The notes: generated from the sequence alone by a model not told the origin. Positions 51,133 through 60,440 are shown, counted from the first letter of the stretch. The stretch is 64,000 nt of DNA from Achromobacter spanius (GCF_029637605.1 NZ_CP121261.1:2976001-3040000); one strand, 5' to 3'. Numbers and translations are program-made.

Positions 51133-52530
51133 TCAGGCCGTGGGCAGCCGCAGGGTGACACGCAGTCCGCCCAGCGGCGAACGCCCCGCGTGCACCTCGC
51201 CGCCATAGGTGCCGGCTAGGTCTCGCACGATATCCAGGCCCAGGCCGGAACCCGGCAGTTGCTCGTCCATGCGCACGCCGCGCAGAAAGATCCGTTCGCG
51301 CGCATGGTCGTCGATGCCCGGGCCGTCGTCGTCGATATGCATCAGCAGATGCCCCGCGCCGGGCATTTCGCCCGTGACCCGCACCTGGCTGCGCGCCCAT
51401 TTGCAGGCGTTGTCCAGCACATTGCCCAGCATCTCCTGCAAGTCCTGCGGGTCGCCCCGAAACACCAGCGCGCTGGACAAGCCCTGCATCTCGATGTGCA
51501 GGTCGCGTTCGGCATACAGGCGCTGCATGACGCGCACCAGCCCTTCCGTCGCCTCGCGCAGCGGCGCGCGCCCATCCGCGGCGCCCGATGAGGCGGCGGC
51601 GCGGGCGCGTGCCAGGTGATGGTCGATCTGGCGGTTCGCCATGGCAACCTGTTCGTTCACCAAGGACGCCGGCACGCTGGCCTCGCGCGACGCGGCATTG
51701 GACAGGATGGTCAGCGGCGTCTTGACCGCATGCGCCAAATTTCCCGCCTGCGTGCGCGCGCGCTGCACGATCTCGGCGTTCATTGCCAACACCTGGTTGA
51801 AGTCGTCCACCAGCGGCTGGATTTCGCTGGGGTAGCGACCGTCGATGCGGCTGCTGCCGGCGTTCTGCCTGGCCAACTGTTGCCGCAAGCGCGCCAAGGG
51901 CCGCAGGCCCACCACCACCTGAACCACCGCCGCCACCGTCAGCCCGGCAGCCAGCGCGCCCAGCGCCATGGCCAGCATGCCATTGAACCGGCCGATGGGC
52001 TCGGCCAGCACGCGGCGGTCGGCGGCCACCACCAGGCGCAACGGCGCGGCGTCTTCCTCGGCGGGTTTCAAGGTGCGCGCCAACGCGGTCAGCTCGCGTC
52101 CTGCCGGGCCGGTGGTGTCATAGGTTTGATCGCCGGACTCGGTGGCGTGCTGCGCGGAAGGCGCAGTCCCGGGCGCGGACAATGTCTGGTCCCACAACGA
52201 TCGCGAGCGCGCCACGCCGATGGCAGCCGGACGTCCGCCATCCGCCAGCCTGTCCACCTGCCAATACAGGCCCGACAAAGGCTGCTCCAGCCGGGGATCG
52301 CTCAGCGGTGGGGACACCACGGGCCGACCATCCGCGCCCACGTTCACGGCGGCGGTCAGCTGATTCAAATGCAGGGCAAGCTCGGCCTGGAACTGCTGCG
52401 TGACGTGCTGGCGGAACAAGCTGGCCAGGCCCCATCCGGCCAGCGCCACCGACCCCACGATCCAGGCCAGGGTGCCCGCCAGCAGCCGCAAGCGCAGCGA
52501 GCCCAGCATGCCGGCGCGCGCCGGCGTCAT
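51133..52530 (-). CDS. Sensor histidine kinase
   Basis: A 465-residue membrane kinase. The first helix lies near residues 13-35, a periplasmic sensor region follows to about 185, then a second helix (GALAAGLTVAAVVQVVVGL) and HAMP-like linker. The phosphoacceptor His is in NLAHAVKTPLTILSN near residue 268; the ATPase boxes are GNVLDNACKWA, DDGPGID and GSGLGLDIVRDL. The HAVKTPL form groups it with PhoQ/QseC-type kinases. Its ATG overlaps the response-regulator stop. Confidence 0.93.
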   Translation of the reverse strand: MTPARAGMLGSLRLRLLAGTLAWIVGSVALAGWGLASLFRQHVTQQFQAELALHLNQLTAAVNVGADGRPVVSPPLSDPRLEQPLSGLYWQVDRLADGGRPAAIGVARSRSLWDQTLSAPGTAPSAQHATESGDQTYDTTGPAGRELTALARTLKPAEEDAAPLRLVVAADRRVLAEPIGRFNGMLAMALGALAAGLTVAAVVQVVVGLRPLARLRQQLARQNAGSSRIDGRYPSEIQPLVDDFNQVLAMNAEIVQRARTQAGNLAHAVKTPLTILSNAASREASVPASLVNEQVAMANRQIDHHLARARAAASSGAADGRAPLREATEGLVRVMQRLYAERDLHIEMQGLSSALVFRGDPQDLQEMLGNVLDNACKWARSQVRVTGEMPGAGHLLMHIDDDGPGIDDHARERIFLRGVRMDEQLPGSGLGLDIVRDLAGTYGGEVHAGRSPLGGLRVTLRLPTA

Positions 52531-53189
52531 CCGCGCGCCGCCAGCCGGTAGCCCAGCCCGCGCACGGTTTCGATGGTGTCGGGCGGCAGCTTCTTGCGCA
52601 GCCGGCCGATGAAGACCTCGATGGTGTTGGAGTCGCGGTCGAAGTCCTGCGCGTAGATGTGGTCAATCAATTCGGTGCGCGACACGACCTCGCCCGCGCG
52701 CTGCATCAGCACCGCCAGCACCTTGAATTCGTGGCTGGTCAACGACAGTGCCTGGCCGTCGACCGTGGCCTTGGCCTGGCGCGTGTCCAGCATCAGCGGG
52801 CCGCAGCGCCATTGCGCGCTGGCATGCGCCGTACTGCGGCGAAGCAGTGCGCGCACGCGCGCCAGCAGCTCTTCCATGTGAAAAGGCTTGGTCAGGTAGT
52901 CGTCCGCGCCGGCGTCGATGCCCGCCACTTTTTCATGCCAGTTGTCGCGCGCCGTCAGGATCAGCACCGGCATGTTGCGCTGCGCGGCGCGCCACTGCTT
53001 CAGCACGGTCAGGCCGTCCATGACGGGCAGGCCCAGGTCCAGCACGACGGCGTCAAACGCTTCGACGTCGCCCAGAAAACGCGCGGATTCGCCGTCGCTG
53101 GCCTTGTCCACCGTGTAACCCGCCGCGTGCAGGGCATCGGCCAATTGGGCGGCCAGCGTGGGCTCGTCTTCCACCACCAGGATGCGCAT
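52527..53189 (-). CDS. OmpR/PhoB-family response regulator
   Basis: A 220-residue regulator with receiver Asp51 in VVLDLGLPVMDG, conserved Thr in LILTARD and Lys in DDYLTKPFH, and a C-terminal winged helix (SLTSHEFKVLAVLMQR, RDSNTIEVFIGRLRKKL). It is cotranscribed with the kinase and with the upstream PepSY gene through ATGA overlaps. Confidence 0.95.
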   Translation of the reverse strand: MRILVVEDEPTLAAQLADALHAAGYTVDKASDGESARFLGDVEAFDAVVLDLGLPVMDGLTVLKQWRAAQRNMPVLILTARDNWHEKVAGIDAGADDYLTKPFHMEELLARVRALLRRSTAHASAQWRCGPLMLDTRQAKATVDGQALSLTSHEFKVLAVLMQRAGEVVSRTELIDHIYAQDFDRDSNTIEVFIGRLRKKLPPDTIETVRGLGYRLAARG

Positions 53190-53551
53190 CAGTCCTTGCC
53201 CTTGAATTTGATGTCGCGCCCCTTCACGGCCAGCAAGGTGCCGTCGCGCGCGTCGATCTTCAGTTTCAGGATGCCGCCGCCGCTTTGCAGCACGCGGATC
53301 TCGTAGATGAATTCGTCATCGTCCTCGTCGAATTCCACCTTGACCACCTGGCCGGGGAAATCGCGTTCAACGATATCCAGCACCGCGCCCAGCGGCAGCA
53401 CCTTGCCGGCTTCCAGCGCCTGGCGCGCGCGTTCGTGGTCGTTATCGTTGGCCAGGCCGCTGACCGGACCCGCCATCAACGCCACGGCCAGCACGCAGCC
53501 CGACAGCAGGATGCCGCCGCGTTTACGCCGGAAGAATGGGGGTTGCCGCAA
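53189..53551 (-). CDS. PepSY-domain periplasmic protein
   Basis: About 120 residues with a Sec signal (GGILLSGCVLAVALMAG, cleavage near residue 34) and one PepSY domain (LPLGAVLDIVERDFPGQVVK, VEFDEDDDEFIYEIRVLQ). PepSY proteins next to two-component genes are thought to modulate the sensor or bind envelope proteases. The start is uncertain: I favour TTG at 53551, which follows AAAGG and gives a clean signal peptide. The ATG at 53617 would add 22 residues and overlap a candidate regulator-binding repeat. Confidence 0.8.
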   Translation of the reverse strand: MRQPPFFRRKRGGILLSGCVLAVALMAGPVSGLANDNDHERARQALEAGKVLPLGAVLDIVERDFPGQVVKVEFDEDDDEFIYEIRVLQSGGGILKLKIDARDGTLLAVKGRDIKFKGKD

Positions 53552-53604
53552 CGCAGGACCTTTGAAAGTGTAGGGAATCGACCGCCATTTATACCGCGCC
53601 GGCG

Positions 53605-53626
53605 ATGAACCGCACATGAACAAAGG
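53605..53626. promoter_or_regulatory. Direct repeat, candidate response-regulator box
   Basis: ATGAACCGCAC and ATGAACAAAGG share ATGAAC with an 11-bp period, the spacing favoured by OmpR-family regulators. A GGTTCA-N5-TGAACC inverted repeat follows at 53637-53653. Both lie between the divergent PepSY genes and ahead of the response regulator operon. Confidence 0.45.
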
Positions 53627-53758
53627 CTTCAGAAAAGGTTCATGCGGTGAACCCAATAATGGCCACAGGGTTAACGAAACGACCTGATTTTTTCACTACC
53701 TTTCCGCACATCCTTTATCCACTACCCTCTTTTCCATACCCGCAAGGAGCTACCCATC

Positions 53759-54079
53759 ATGACGCGCATCCAGAACACCTTGGCCGCATTGGCAATTGGC
53801 GCTTCCGCCCTGGTCGCCGGCACCGCCGTGCACGCGCAGACCGCCACGCCGGCGCCCGCCACACCCGCCGCCACCACCCCCGCCCCCGCCGCACCGATGC
53901 TGACCATCCGCCAGGTCTACGACAAGATGGAAGCCGCGGGCTACCGCAACATCTCCGAGATCGAGCGTTCGCGCAAACACGGCTACGAGGTCAAGGCCTA
54001 TGACCCGCAAGGCCAGCGCGTGAAACTTTACGTGGACCCGCAGTCCGGCGCCGTCACGCGCAGCCGCTTCGACGACTGA
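53759..54079 (+). CDS. PepSY-like periplasmic protein
   Basis: A 106-residue protein with a Sec signal ([18 protein letters not shown], cleavage near residue 27), an Ala/Pro/Thr linker to about 46, and a PepSY-type domain ([36 protein letters not shown]). AAGGAG precedes the ATG. It is divergent from the PepSY/two-component operon, so it may be its target or sensor accessory; that is inference. Confidence 0.82.
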   Translation: MTRIQNTLAALAIGASALVAGTAVHAQTATPAPATPAATTPAPAAPMLTIRQVYDKMEAAGYRNISEIERSRKHGYEVKAYDPQGQRVKLYVDPQSGAVTRSRFDD

Positions 54080-54146
54080 TCTACCCGGCCGCGCGGCCCG
54101 CGCGGGTGAGTATGATGGGGCAGTCCAACCGCCTTGGAGTCGCCTC

Positions 54147-55478
54147 ATGCCACCCCTGCGAATCGCGCGAGCCATGGCGGCCAGCGTGGCGCTTGCCGCA
54201 CTAGGCACCCTTGCCGCCTGCGGCGAAATGGCCACCCTGCCCGTCGAAGCGGGCATGGGGCCCGCGCCCACGCTGCCCGCCCCCAACACCACCCTGATTC
54301 CCACCGTCAACACCGCCCGCGCCGTCGGCTGGGCGGATGGAGCACATCCGATGGCCGCCGCCGGCCTGGCCGTGAATGCCTACGCCAGCGGCCTGGATCA
54401 TCCGCGCTGGCTCTATGTGCTGCCCAACGGCGACGTGCTGGTCGCCGAAACCAATGCCCCGCCCAAGCCCGAAGGCGCCGGTGGCGGCTTGAAGGCATGG
54501 GCGGCGGGCATCGTCATGAAGCGCGCGGGCGCCAAGACGCCCAGCGCCAATCGCATCACGCTCTTGCGCGACGCCGACCACGACGGCGTCGCCGAAACCC
54601 GCAGCGTATTGCTGCAAGACCTGAATTCGCCATTTGGCATGGCCTTGATCGGCAATCAGCTTTATGTCGCCAACGCCGACGCCGTGCTGCGTTTTCCGTA
54701 CGAAGCGGGCCAGACGCAGATCACTACCCCAGGCGTGCGCGTGACCGACCTGCCCGCCGGCATCAACCACCATTGGACCAAGAACCTGATCGCCAACGCC
54801 GACGGCAGCAAGCTGTACGTGTCGGTCGGTTCCAACAGCAATGTGGCGGAAAACGGCATGGACATCGAGGAAGGGCGCGCCGCCATCTGGGAAATCGACG
54901 TGGCCAGCGGCAACAAGCGGCTTTATGCCACGGGCCTGCGCAACCCGGTCGGCATGGCCTGGGCGCCAGACGGCAAGACCTTGTGGACGGCCGTCAACGA
55001 ACGCGACGAGCTGGGCAGCGACCTGGTGCCCGACTACATGACGTCAGTGAAAGACGGCGGTTTCTACGGGTGGCCCTACAGCTATTTCGGGCAGCACGTG
55101 GACACCCGTGTCACGCCGCCACGCCCCGATCTGGTCGCGCGCGCCATCGTGCCCGACTACGCATTGGGTCCACACACCGCATCGCTGGGCCTGGCCTGGT
55201 CGGGCAAGACCCGGTTGCCGGCGCCGTTTACCGGCGGCATGTTCGTGGGTCAGCACGGATCATGGAACCGCGACCCGCGCAGTGGCTACAAGGTCATCTT
55301 CGTGCCGTTTTCCGACGGCGCGCCCAGCGGGCCGGCGCGCGACGTGTTGACCGGGTTCCTGAACGAACAAGGGCAGGCGCAAGGACGGCCGGTGGGCGTG
55401 GCCATCGACAGCCGGGGTGATCTGCTGACGGCGGACGACGTGGGCAATGTGATCTGGCGCGTCGGCCCGCAGCCGTAA
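54147..55478 (+). CDS. PQQ-dependent sugar dehydrogenase-like lipoprotein
   Basis: A 443-residue protein of the glucose/sorbosone dehydrogenase family (six-bladed propeller). The N-terminus is a lipoprotein signal with lipobox LAAC near residue 28. Family marks are [57 protein letters not shown] and [11 protein letters not shown]. Periplasmic or envelope oxidation of a sugar with PQQ is likely; the substrate is unknown. It lies 147 bases before azurin. Confidence 0.87.
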   Translation: MPPLRIARAMAASVALAALGTLAACGEMATLPVEAGMGPAPTLPAPNTTLIPTVNTARAVGWADGAHPMAAAGLAVNAYASGLDHPRWLYVLPNGDVLVAETNAPPKPEGAGGGLKAWAAGIVMKRAGAKTPSANRITLLRDADHDGVAETRSVLLQDLNSPFGMALIGNQLYVANADAVLRFPYEAGQTQITTPGVRVTDLPAGINHHWTKNLIANADGSKLYVSVGSNSNVAENGMDIEEGRAAIWEIDVASGNKRLYATGLRNPVGMAWAPDGKTLWTAVNERDELGSDLVPDYMTSVKDGGFYGWPYSYFGQHVDTRVTPPRPDLVARAIVPDYALGPHTASLGLAWSGKTRLPAPFTGGMFVGQHGSWNRDPRSGYKVIFVPFSDGAPSGPARDVLTGFLNEQGQAQGRPVGVAIDSRGDLLTADDVGNVIWRVGPQP

Positions 55479-55489
55479 TTCGCGCCGGC

Positions 55490-55503
55490 TTGCGTTGTAT
55501 CAA
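55490..55503 (+). promoter_or_regulatory. Degenerate Fnr/Anr-like box upstream of azurin
   Basis: TTGCG-TTGT-ATCAA has one perfect ATCAA half-site and a TTG match in the other half of the TTGAT-N4-ATCAA consensus. It lies about 136 bases before the azurin start. Azurin is under Anr control in Pseudomonas, so oxygen control is plausible but weakly supported. Confidence 0.3.
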
Positions 55504-55625
55504 ATGCGCCCTTGCGGGCCTTGGCATTCTGGCCGGTAGCGGGGTGAGAATGTCGTGAAACCGGTTCCGCGCGCGCCTTGCACGGGCCGGACATCCGCTT
55601 TTTGCGAAACGTTGGAGGCATGAAT

Positions 55626-56078
55626 ATGTTGTTCAAGAAATTGTGCGTGGCAGCTGTCCTGGCTGTCGCGTCGGCCCCGGTCCTGGCCGCCGAATGCTCG
55701 GTGGATATCGCCGGCAACGACCAGATGCAGTTCGACAAAAAGGAAATCACGGTCAGCAAAAGCTGCAAGCAGTTCACCGTGAACCTGACGGATCCGGGCA
55801 AGCTGGCCAAGAACGTCATGGGCCACAACTGGGTGCTGACCACCACGGCCGACATGCAAGGCGCCGTGAACGACGGCATGGCCGCCGGGCTGGACAAGGA
55901 CTACGTGAAGCCGGGCGACGCCCGCGTCATCGCGCACACCAAGGTCATCGGCGGTGGCGAGAAAGATTCCGTCACCTTCGACGTCAGCAAGCTGGCCGCC
56001 GGCACCGCATACACCTACTTTTGCTCCTTCCCCGGCCACTTCGCACTGATGAAAGGCAGCTTGAAGCTGGTCGACTAA
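55626..56078 (+). CDS. azu: Azurin (blue copper protein)
   Basis: Periplasmic type-1 copper electron carrier. The 150-residue precursor has a signal ending at VLAA (near residue 20). Copper ligands are seen as His in VMGHNWVL, Cys and His in YFCSFPGHF, and Met in ALMKGSLK; the N-terminal disulfide cysteines are in AECSVD and SKSCKQF. The ATG at 55626 is preferred to the one two codons earlier because GGAGG is then correctly spaced. Redox partners are not encoded beside it apart from a possible link to the sugar dehydrogenase. Confidence 0.95.
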   Translation: MLFKKLCVAAVLAVASAPVLAAECSVDIAGNDQMQFDKKEITVSKSCKQFTVNLTDPGKLAKNVMGHNWVLTTTADMQGAVNDGMAAGLDKDYVKPGDARVIAHTKVIGGGEKDSVTFDVSKLAAGTAYTYFCSFPGHFALMKGSLKLVD

Positions 56079-56134
56079 GCCTGCGCGCGGGCGCTGCGAC
56101 TTACCGACCAGGCAGTGCGCAGGTGCCGCGCCGC

Positions 56135-56176
56135 ACGGGCTCCGCCCCCCGGGAAATCCGGGGCCGGGGCCCGTTT
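56135..56176 (+). terminator. Terminator after azurin
   Basis: A long, slightly imperfect GC hairpin begins with ACGGGC and ends with GCCCGT, with an inner CCCCGG/CCGGGG-type stem around GAAAT. TTT follows, a short T tract. Confidence 0.6.
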
Positions 56177-56242
56177 CAATGAGGAGGATCCCCCTACAAT
56201 GGCTGCTCTTCGTACGCTTCGTACACCCCGACAGGAGCAGGC

Positions 56243-56947
56243 ATGAGCACCGAAAAAGTAGCGATCGTGACGGCAGGCGGCAGTGGCATGGGCGCGGCCG
56301 CGGCGCGCAAACTGGCGGCCGACGGTTATCGGGTCGCCATTTTGTCATCGTCCGGCAAGGGCGAAGCCCTGGCGGGCGAACTGGGCGGCATCGGCATCAC
56401 CGGCTCGAACCGGTCGACCGACGACCTGGCCCGGCTGCTTGAAACCACCTTGGATAAATGGGGCCGCGTGGATGCCGTGGTCAATAGCGCCGGCCACGGT
56501 CCCAAGGGCCCGCTGCTTTCCATCAGCGACGACGACTGGCATCTGGGCATGGAGTTCTACCTGTTGAACGTGGTGCGCATCACCCGCCTGGTCGCGCCCG
56601 TGATGAAGCAGCAGAAGTCGGGTGCCATCGTCAATATTTCCACCTACGCCACCTTCGAACCCGAAGCGCTGTTTCCAACGTCAGGTGTGTTCCGCGCGGG
56701 CCTTGCTGCCTTCACCAAGGTCTTTTCGGACGAATACGCCGAACACAATGTGCGGATGAACAACGTGTTGCCCGGCTTTATCGACAGCCTTCCCGAAAAA
56801 GAAGACCGCCGCACCCGCATCCCCATGGGCCGCTACGGCACCGCCGAAGAAGTGGCGGACCTGATCGCCTTTCTGGCATCCGACGCGTCGTCCTACATCA
56901 CCGGCCAGAACATCCGTATTGACGGCGGGATCACGCGCTCGATCTGA
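56243..56947 (+). CDS. SDR-family protein lacking the usual YxxxK
   Basis: A 234-residue Rossmann-fold protein of the short-chain dehydrogenase family. Cofactor motif TAGGSGMGAAAARKL and NSAGHGPKGPL are normal, and the catalytic Ser region reads VNISTYATFEPE. Where YxxxK is expected the sequence reads LFPTSGVFRAGLAAFTKVF, so neither Tyr nor Lys is in place. It may bind NAD(P) without classic catalysis or use another mechanism. CAGGAG precedes the ATG. Confidence 0.85.
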   Translation: MSTEKVAIVTAGGSGMGAAAARKLAADGYRVAILSSSGKGEALAGELGGIGITGSNRSTDDLARLLETTLDKWGRVDAVVNSAGHGPKGPLLSISDDDWHLGMEFYLLNVVRITRLVAPVMKQQKSGAIVNISTYATFEPEALFPTSGVFRAGLAAFTKVFSDEYAEHNVRMNNVLPGFIDSLPEKEDRRTRIPMGRYGTAEEVADLIAFLASDASSYITGQNIRIDGGITRSI

Positions 56948-57047
56948 TCCTCATGCTTTAGGATTAATCCTCTCGTCCGAATGACGGTATTGAAGCGCGG
57001 GGCGCGGTTCAGTACCGTAATCAATCGCATACGACGAGAGGCTTGCG

Positions 57048-58562
57048 ATGACAGTCACTCCCGGCCAGGCCTCGCGCTTTCTGGCGCAGGCCACGTTCGG
57101 GCCCACCCCCGCCCTGATCGACGCCGTGGTGCGCGACGGCTACGCCGACTGGCTCGACGCCCAGTTGGCGATGCCGCCTTCGCAAACGCATTTTGACTGG
57201 CTGCTGCAACAGCGGAAAAACACCGAGGCGTTCAAGGGCAACGGGATCAACGCGCCGCTGGAGTCCACGCTGTGGCGCAAGTTCATCAGCGCGGAAGACC
57301 AGGTGCGCACGCGCATGGCCTTCGCCCTGTCCGAGATTTTCGTCGTGGGGGTGCAGTCCATCACCGCGTCGTGGCCCTTGTTTGGCGCGGCGGGCTTCAT
57401 GGACCTGCTGGCCGAACACGCGCTGGGCAGCTACCAGGCGCTGCTGACCGCCGTCACCAAGAACCTGTCGATGGGCTGCATGCTGACGTATCGCGGCAAC
57501 CGCAAGGAAGACCCCAAGACCGGCCGCCACCCCGACGAGAACTACGCACGCGAGGTCATGCAGTTGTTCAGCATCGGCCTGTTGATGCTGGAGCCGGACG
57601 GCACCGTGAAGCTCGTGAACGGCGCGCCGGTGGAAACCTATACGAACGCGGATGTGCAGGGGCTGGCACGCGTCTTCACGGGCTGGGACATCAACGGCCC
57701 GGAAACCAATGTGGAGTTTCACCGGCGGCCCATGGCGCTGAACAACGCCCTGCATTCCATGAGTGAGAAGCGGTTTCTGGGCGCGGTGATACCGGCGGGC
57801 ACCGATGGGCGTCTGTCGCTGCAAAAAGCCATGGACGTGATCTGCGCGCATCCCAACGTGGGGCCTTTCATCGGCATGCAACTGATTCAGCGGCTGGTCA
57901 CCAGCAACCCCAGCCCGGCCTATGTGCGGCGCGTGTCGGCGGTGTTCGACGATGACGGCAGCGGCGCGCGCGGCAACCTGAAGGCGGTGCTGCGCGCCAT
58001 CTTGCTGGACCCGGAGGCGCGTGCGCCTGACCTGAACGACCCCACCTGGGGCAAGGTGCGCGAACCCATCCTGAGATTTTCCGGCTGGGCACGCGCCTTT
58101 GGCGCCACGTCCGTCAATGGAGCGTGGGCCATGCCGGACACCACCGACAACACGATCCGGTTGGCGCAAAGCCCGATGCGATCGGCAACGGTGTTCAACT
58201 TCTTCCGCCCTCGCTATTCGCCCCCGGTCACGGAACTCGCCAAGCGCCATCTGGTCGCGCCCGAGCTACAGATTACCGACGAGACAAGCATCGCGGGCTA
58301 CTTGAACTTTCTGGCGATCTACGCGGATCGCGGGTGGGAAGATCTGCAGACCGACTACGCGCCGGAAATCGCCTTGGCGAAGGACCCACAAGCGTTGGTG
58401 GCGCGCGTCGTGCTGCTGCTGGCCGGCGACGCCTTCAGCGCGCGCACTGCCGAGGCCATCGCAGAAGCCGTCGCCACCGTGCCCGCCAATCGCCCGCGCG
58501 ACCGCGTGCGGGCGGCCATCCTGCTGGTGGCCGCCAGCCCTGAATACCTGGTGCAGAAATGA
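57048..58562 (+). CDS. DUF1800 family protein
   Basis: A 504-residue protein starting PGQASRFLAQATFGPTPALI, the DUF1800 signature, with RTRMAFALSEIFVVGVQSIT and NYAREVMQLFSIGLLML. The function of the family is unknown; it nearly always pairs with a DUF1501 gene, as here (4-base overlap). I see no signal peptide, unlike its partner. Confidence 0.9.
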   Translation: MTVTPGQASRFLAQATFGPTPALIDAVVRDGYADWLDAQLAMPPSQTHFDWLLQQRKNTEAFKGNGINAPLESTLWRKFISAEDQVRTRMAFALSEIFVVGVQSITASWPLFGAAGFMDLLAEHALGSYQALLTAVTKNLSMGCMLTYRGNRKEDPKTGRHPDENYAREVMQLFSIGLLMLEPDGTVKLVNGAPVETYTNADVQGLARVFTGWDINGPETNVEFHRRPMALNNALHSMSEKRFLGAVIPAGTDGRLSLQKAMDVICAHPNVGPFIGMQLIQRLVTSNPSPAYVRRVSAVFDDDGSGARGNLKAVLRAILLDPEARAPDLNDPTWGKVREPILRFSGWARAFGATSVNGAWAMPDTTDNTIRLAQSPMRSATVFNFFRPRYSPPVTELAKRHLVAPELQITDETSIAGYLNFLAIYADRGWEDLQTDYAPEIALAKDPQALVARVVLLLAGDAFSARTAEAIAEAVATVPANRPRDRVRAAILLVAASPEYLVQK

Positions 58563-59932
58563 AGCGATCCCACGACGCCGACCGCCGCGCCTTCCTGTTG
58601 CGCGCCTGCGCATTGGGCGCCACGGGCGCCGCCGCGCCGCTGGCTTTGAACCTGGCGGCCTTGGGCGCGGCCGCCGCGCAGTCCGCGCCGGCCTCGTACA
58701 AGGCGCTGGTCTGCGTGTTTCTGTATGGCGGCAACGACCCCTACAACACCGTCGTGCCCTACGACACCGAAGCCTACCGCGCCTATGCCGCCGCGCGTGG
58801 CGATATCGGCTTGAAACGAGATGCGCTGCAAGCCACCGTCTTGCGCGGCAAGGCGCCCGCTGCGGGTGGCTCGCAGTTCGCCTTGGCCCCCGCGCTGGCG
58901 CCGCTTGCGCCGCTGTATGAAAGCGGACAGCTGGCCGTGCTGCTCAACGTTGGGCCATTGGTCACGCCCACGTCCAAGGCGGACTACATCAGCGCGCGCG
59001 TGCCGCTGCCCCCGAAGCTGTTTTCCCACAACGACCAGCAAGCCTACTGGCAGGCGCTGGCGCCCGAGGGCGCGTCATCAGGCTGGGCGGGCCGGCTGAC
59101 CGATCTGTTTGCCGGCGCCAATGCGCAGCGCACCTTCACCGGCATCACGGCGGGCGGCAGCACGGTGCTGCTGGCCGGACGCAAGGTGGCGGGGTATCGG
59201 GTGGGCATCAATGGGTCCACGTCTATTGATCTGTTGGGTCGGGATATGTATGGCTCCAGCGCCTGCACCGCGCTGCTGCGGCAGTTGATCACGCAACCGC
59301 GTGAACACTTGATGGAACGCGAAATGGCGCGCATCGCCGCGCAATCCATCAGCGCCGATACGCAGTTGCGCGCGGCATTGGCGGATGTGGCGGTGCCGGG
59401 TGATTTTTCATCGCCCTTGGCGCAGCAATTGAAGATCGTGGCGCGCATCATCGGCGCCCGCCAGGCTTTGGGTGCCAGGCGGCAGGTATTTTTTGTGTCG
59501 CAGAACGGGTACGACAATCACACCGGATTGAATGACACGCACCCAGCCCTGCTGCGCGAGCTGGGGCAGGCAATGGCTGCGTTCCAGCAGGCGCTGTCGT
59601 CGATGGGCGTGGCGGACCAGGTCACCACCTTTACGGCGTCGGAATTCGGACGCACGCTGGGTTCAAACGGCAACGGCTCGGACCACGGCTGGGGTTCGCA
59701 CCATTTCGTGATGGGCGGCGCGGTCAAGGGCGGCCACTATTACGGTGCGCATCCAGAGATTGCACTGGACGGCCCTGGGTTTGTGGACAACGGGCGGTTG
59801 TTGCCGACATTGGCGGTGGATCAGTTGGGGGCGGCGTTGGGTGGCTGGTTTGGTGCGGGGAAGGAGGAATTGGGGATGGTGTTTCCGAATTTGAGGAATT
59901 TTGATGTGGGGGGAGTGGGGGTGATGGGGTGA
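58559..59932 (+). CDS. DUF1501 family protein, Tat-exported
   Basis: A 457-residue protein of the DUF1501 (sulfatase-related) family. An N-terminal twin-arginine signal reads DRRAFLLRACALGATGAAAP. Typical blocks are VFLYGGNDPYNTVVPYD, LLLNVGPL-like VLLNVGPLVTPTSKADY, and FTASEFGRTLGSNGNGSDHG with H-G-W-G-S-H-H following. The partner DUF1800 gene overlaps its start. The stop is immediately followed by the first REPIN-like repeat. Confidence 0.9.
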   Translation: MKRSHDADRRAFLLRACALGATGAAAPLALNLAALGAAAAQSAPASYKALVCVFLYGGNDPYNTVVPYDTEAYRAYAAARGDIGLKRDALQATVLRGKAPAAGGSQFALAPALAPLAPLYESGQLAVLLNVGPLVTPTSKADYISARVPLPPKLFSHNDQQAYWQALAPEGASSGWAGRLTDLFAGANAQRTFTGITAGGSTVLLAGRKVAGYRVGINGSTSIDLLGRDMYGSSACTALLRQLITQPREHLMEREMARIAAQSISADTQLRAALADVAVPGDFSSPLAQQLKIVARIIGARQALGARRQVFFVSQNGYDNHTGLNDTHPALLRELGQAMAAFQQALSSMGVADQVTTFTASEFGRTLGSNGNGSDHGWGSHHFVMGGAVKGGHYYGAHPEIALDGPGFVDNGRLLPTLAVDQLGAALGGWFGAGKEELGMVFPNLRNFDVGGVGVMG

Positions 59933-59941
59933 CGGCTGCTT

Positions 59942-60093
59942 GATGGGTTGCGCGCGATTGATGCCTGGCTTCTTTTTCCGGGCTGCGCGCGCTTCACCCA
60001 TCCTACGATGGCAGCATCACGCGCTGATCGTAGGATGGGTGAAGCGCGGGATGGCCGTGGCAAGAAAAAGGCGCGGATCGCGCGCAACCCATC
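59942..60093. repeat. REPIN-like nested inverted repeat, unit 1
   Basis: Outer 17-bp arms are GATGGGTTGCGCGCGAT (59942-59958) and its exact complement (60077-60093). Inner 22-bp arms lie at 59988-60009 and 60027-60048 and contain CTTCACCCATCCTACG and its complement, with a 17-base spacer. The pattern A-B-B'-A' is that of a REP doublet. Confidence 0.9.
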
Positions 60094-60161
60094 TGCCGCC
60101 ATGGAACACCGCGTTGCTCGTTGGCGTTGTGGCCGGCTTCGCGTTGCGGGCGGCGCTGCTT

Positions 60162-60314
60162 GATGGGTTGCGCGCGAATTACGATGGGGTTCTTTTCCTG
60201 GGCATCCCGCGCTTCACCCATCCTACGATCGCCATGTCATGCAGCCACCGTAGGATGGGTGAAGCGCGAGGATGGCCGTGGCAAGAAAAAGGCGCGGATC
60301 GCGCGTAACCCATC
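60162..60314. repeat. REPIN-like nested inverted repeat, unit 2
   Basis: Same arms as unit 1: outer 60162-60177 and 60298-60314 (one mismatch), inner 20-bp arms 60208-60227 and 60249-60268. The right flank TGCCGCCATGGAACACCGCG is shared with unit 1. The spacer between inner arms differs, so the units have diverged while the arms are kept. Confidence 0.9.
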
Positions 60315-60440
60315 TGCCGCCATGGAACACCGCGCGCCATACGAACGTACGGCATCTGCGATGCGTGCCGAATTCATCTCCCTATCGCGGCACGCGTTAC
60401 GCCAATTTCTTATGCTTCCCTTTTCACTCCGGAGGCGGAA

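Larger units (their letters stand above)
59933..60440. other. Noncoding region filled by two REPIN-like units
   Basis: This 508-base gap holds two related nested inverted repeats and their flanks, ending in the RAYT ribosome-binding site (GGAGGCGGAA). I find no reading frame that is convincing on either strand; all open frames follow the repeats. Confidence 0.8.

Noticed and set aside
56986..57047. Upstream start giving the DUF1800 protein a signal peptide
   Set aside because: No in-frame start followed by a hydrophobic stretch is present before 57048.
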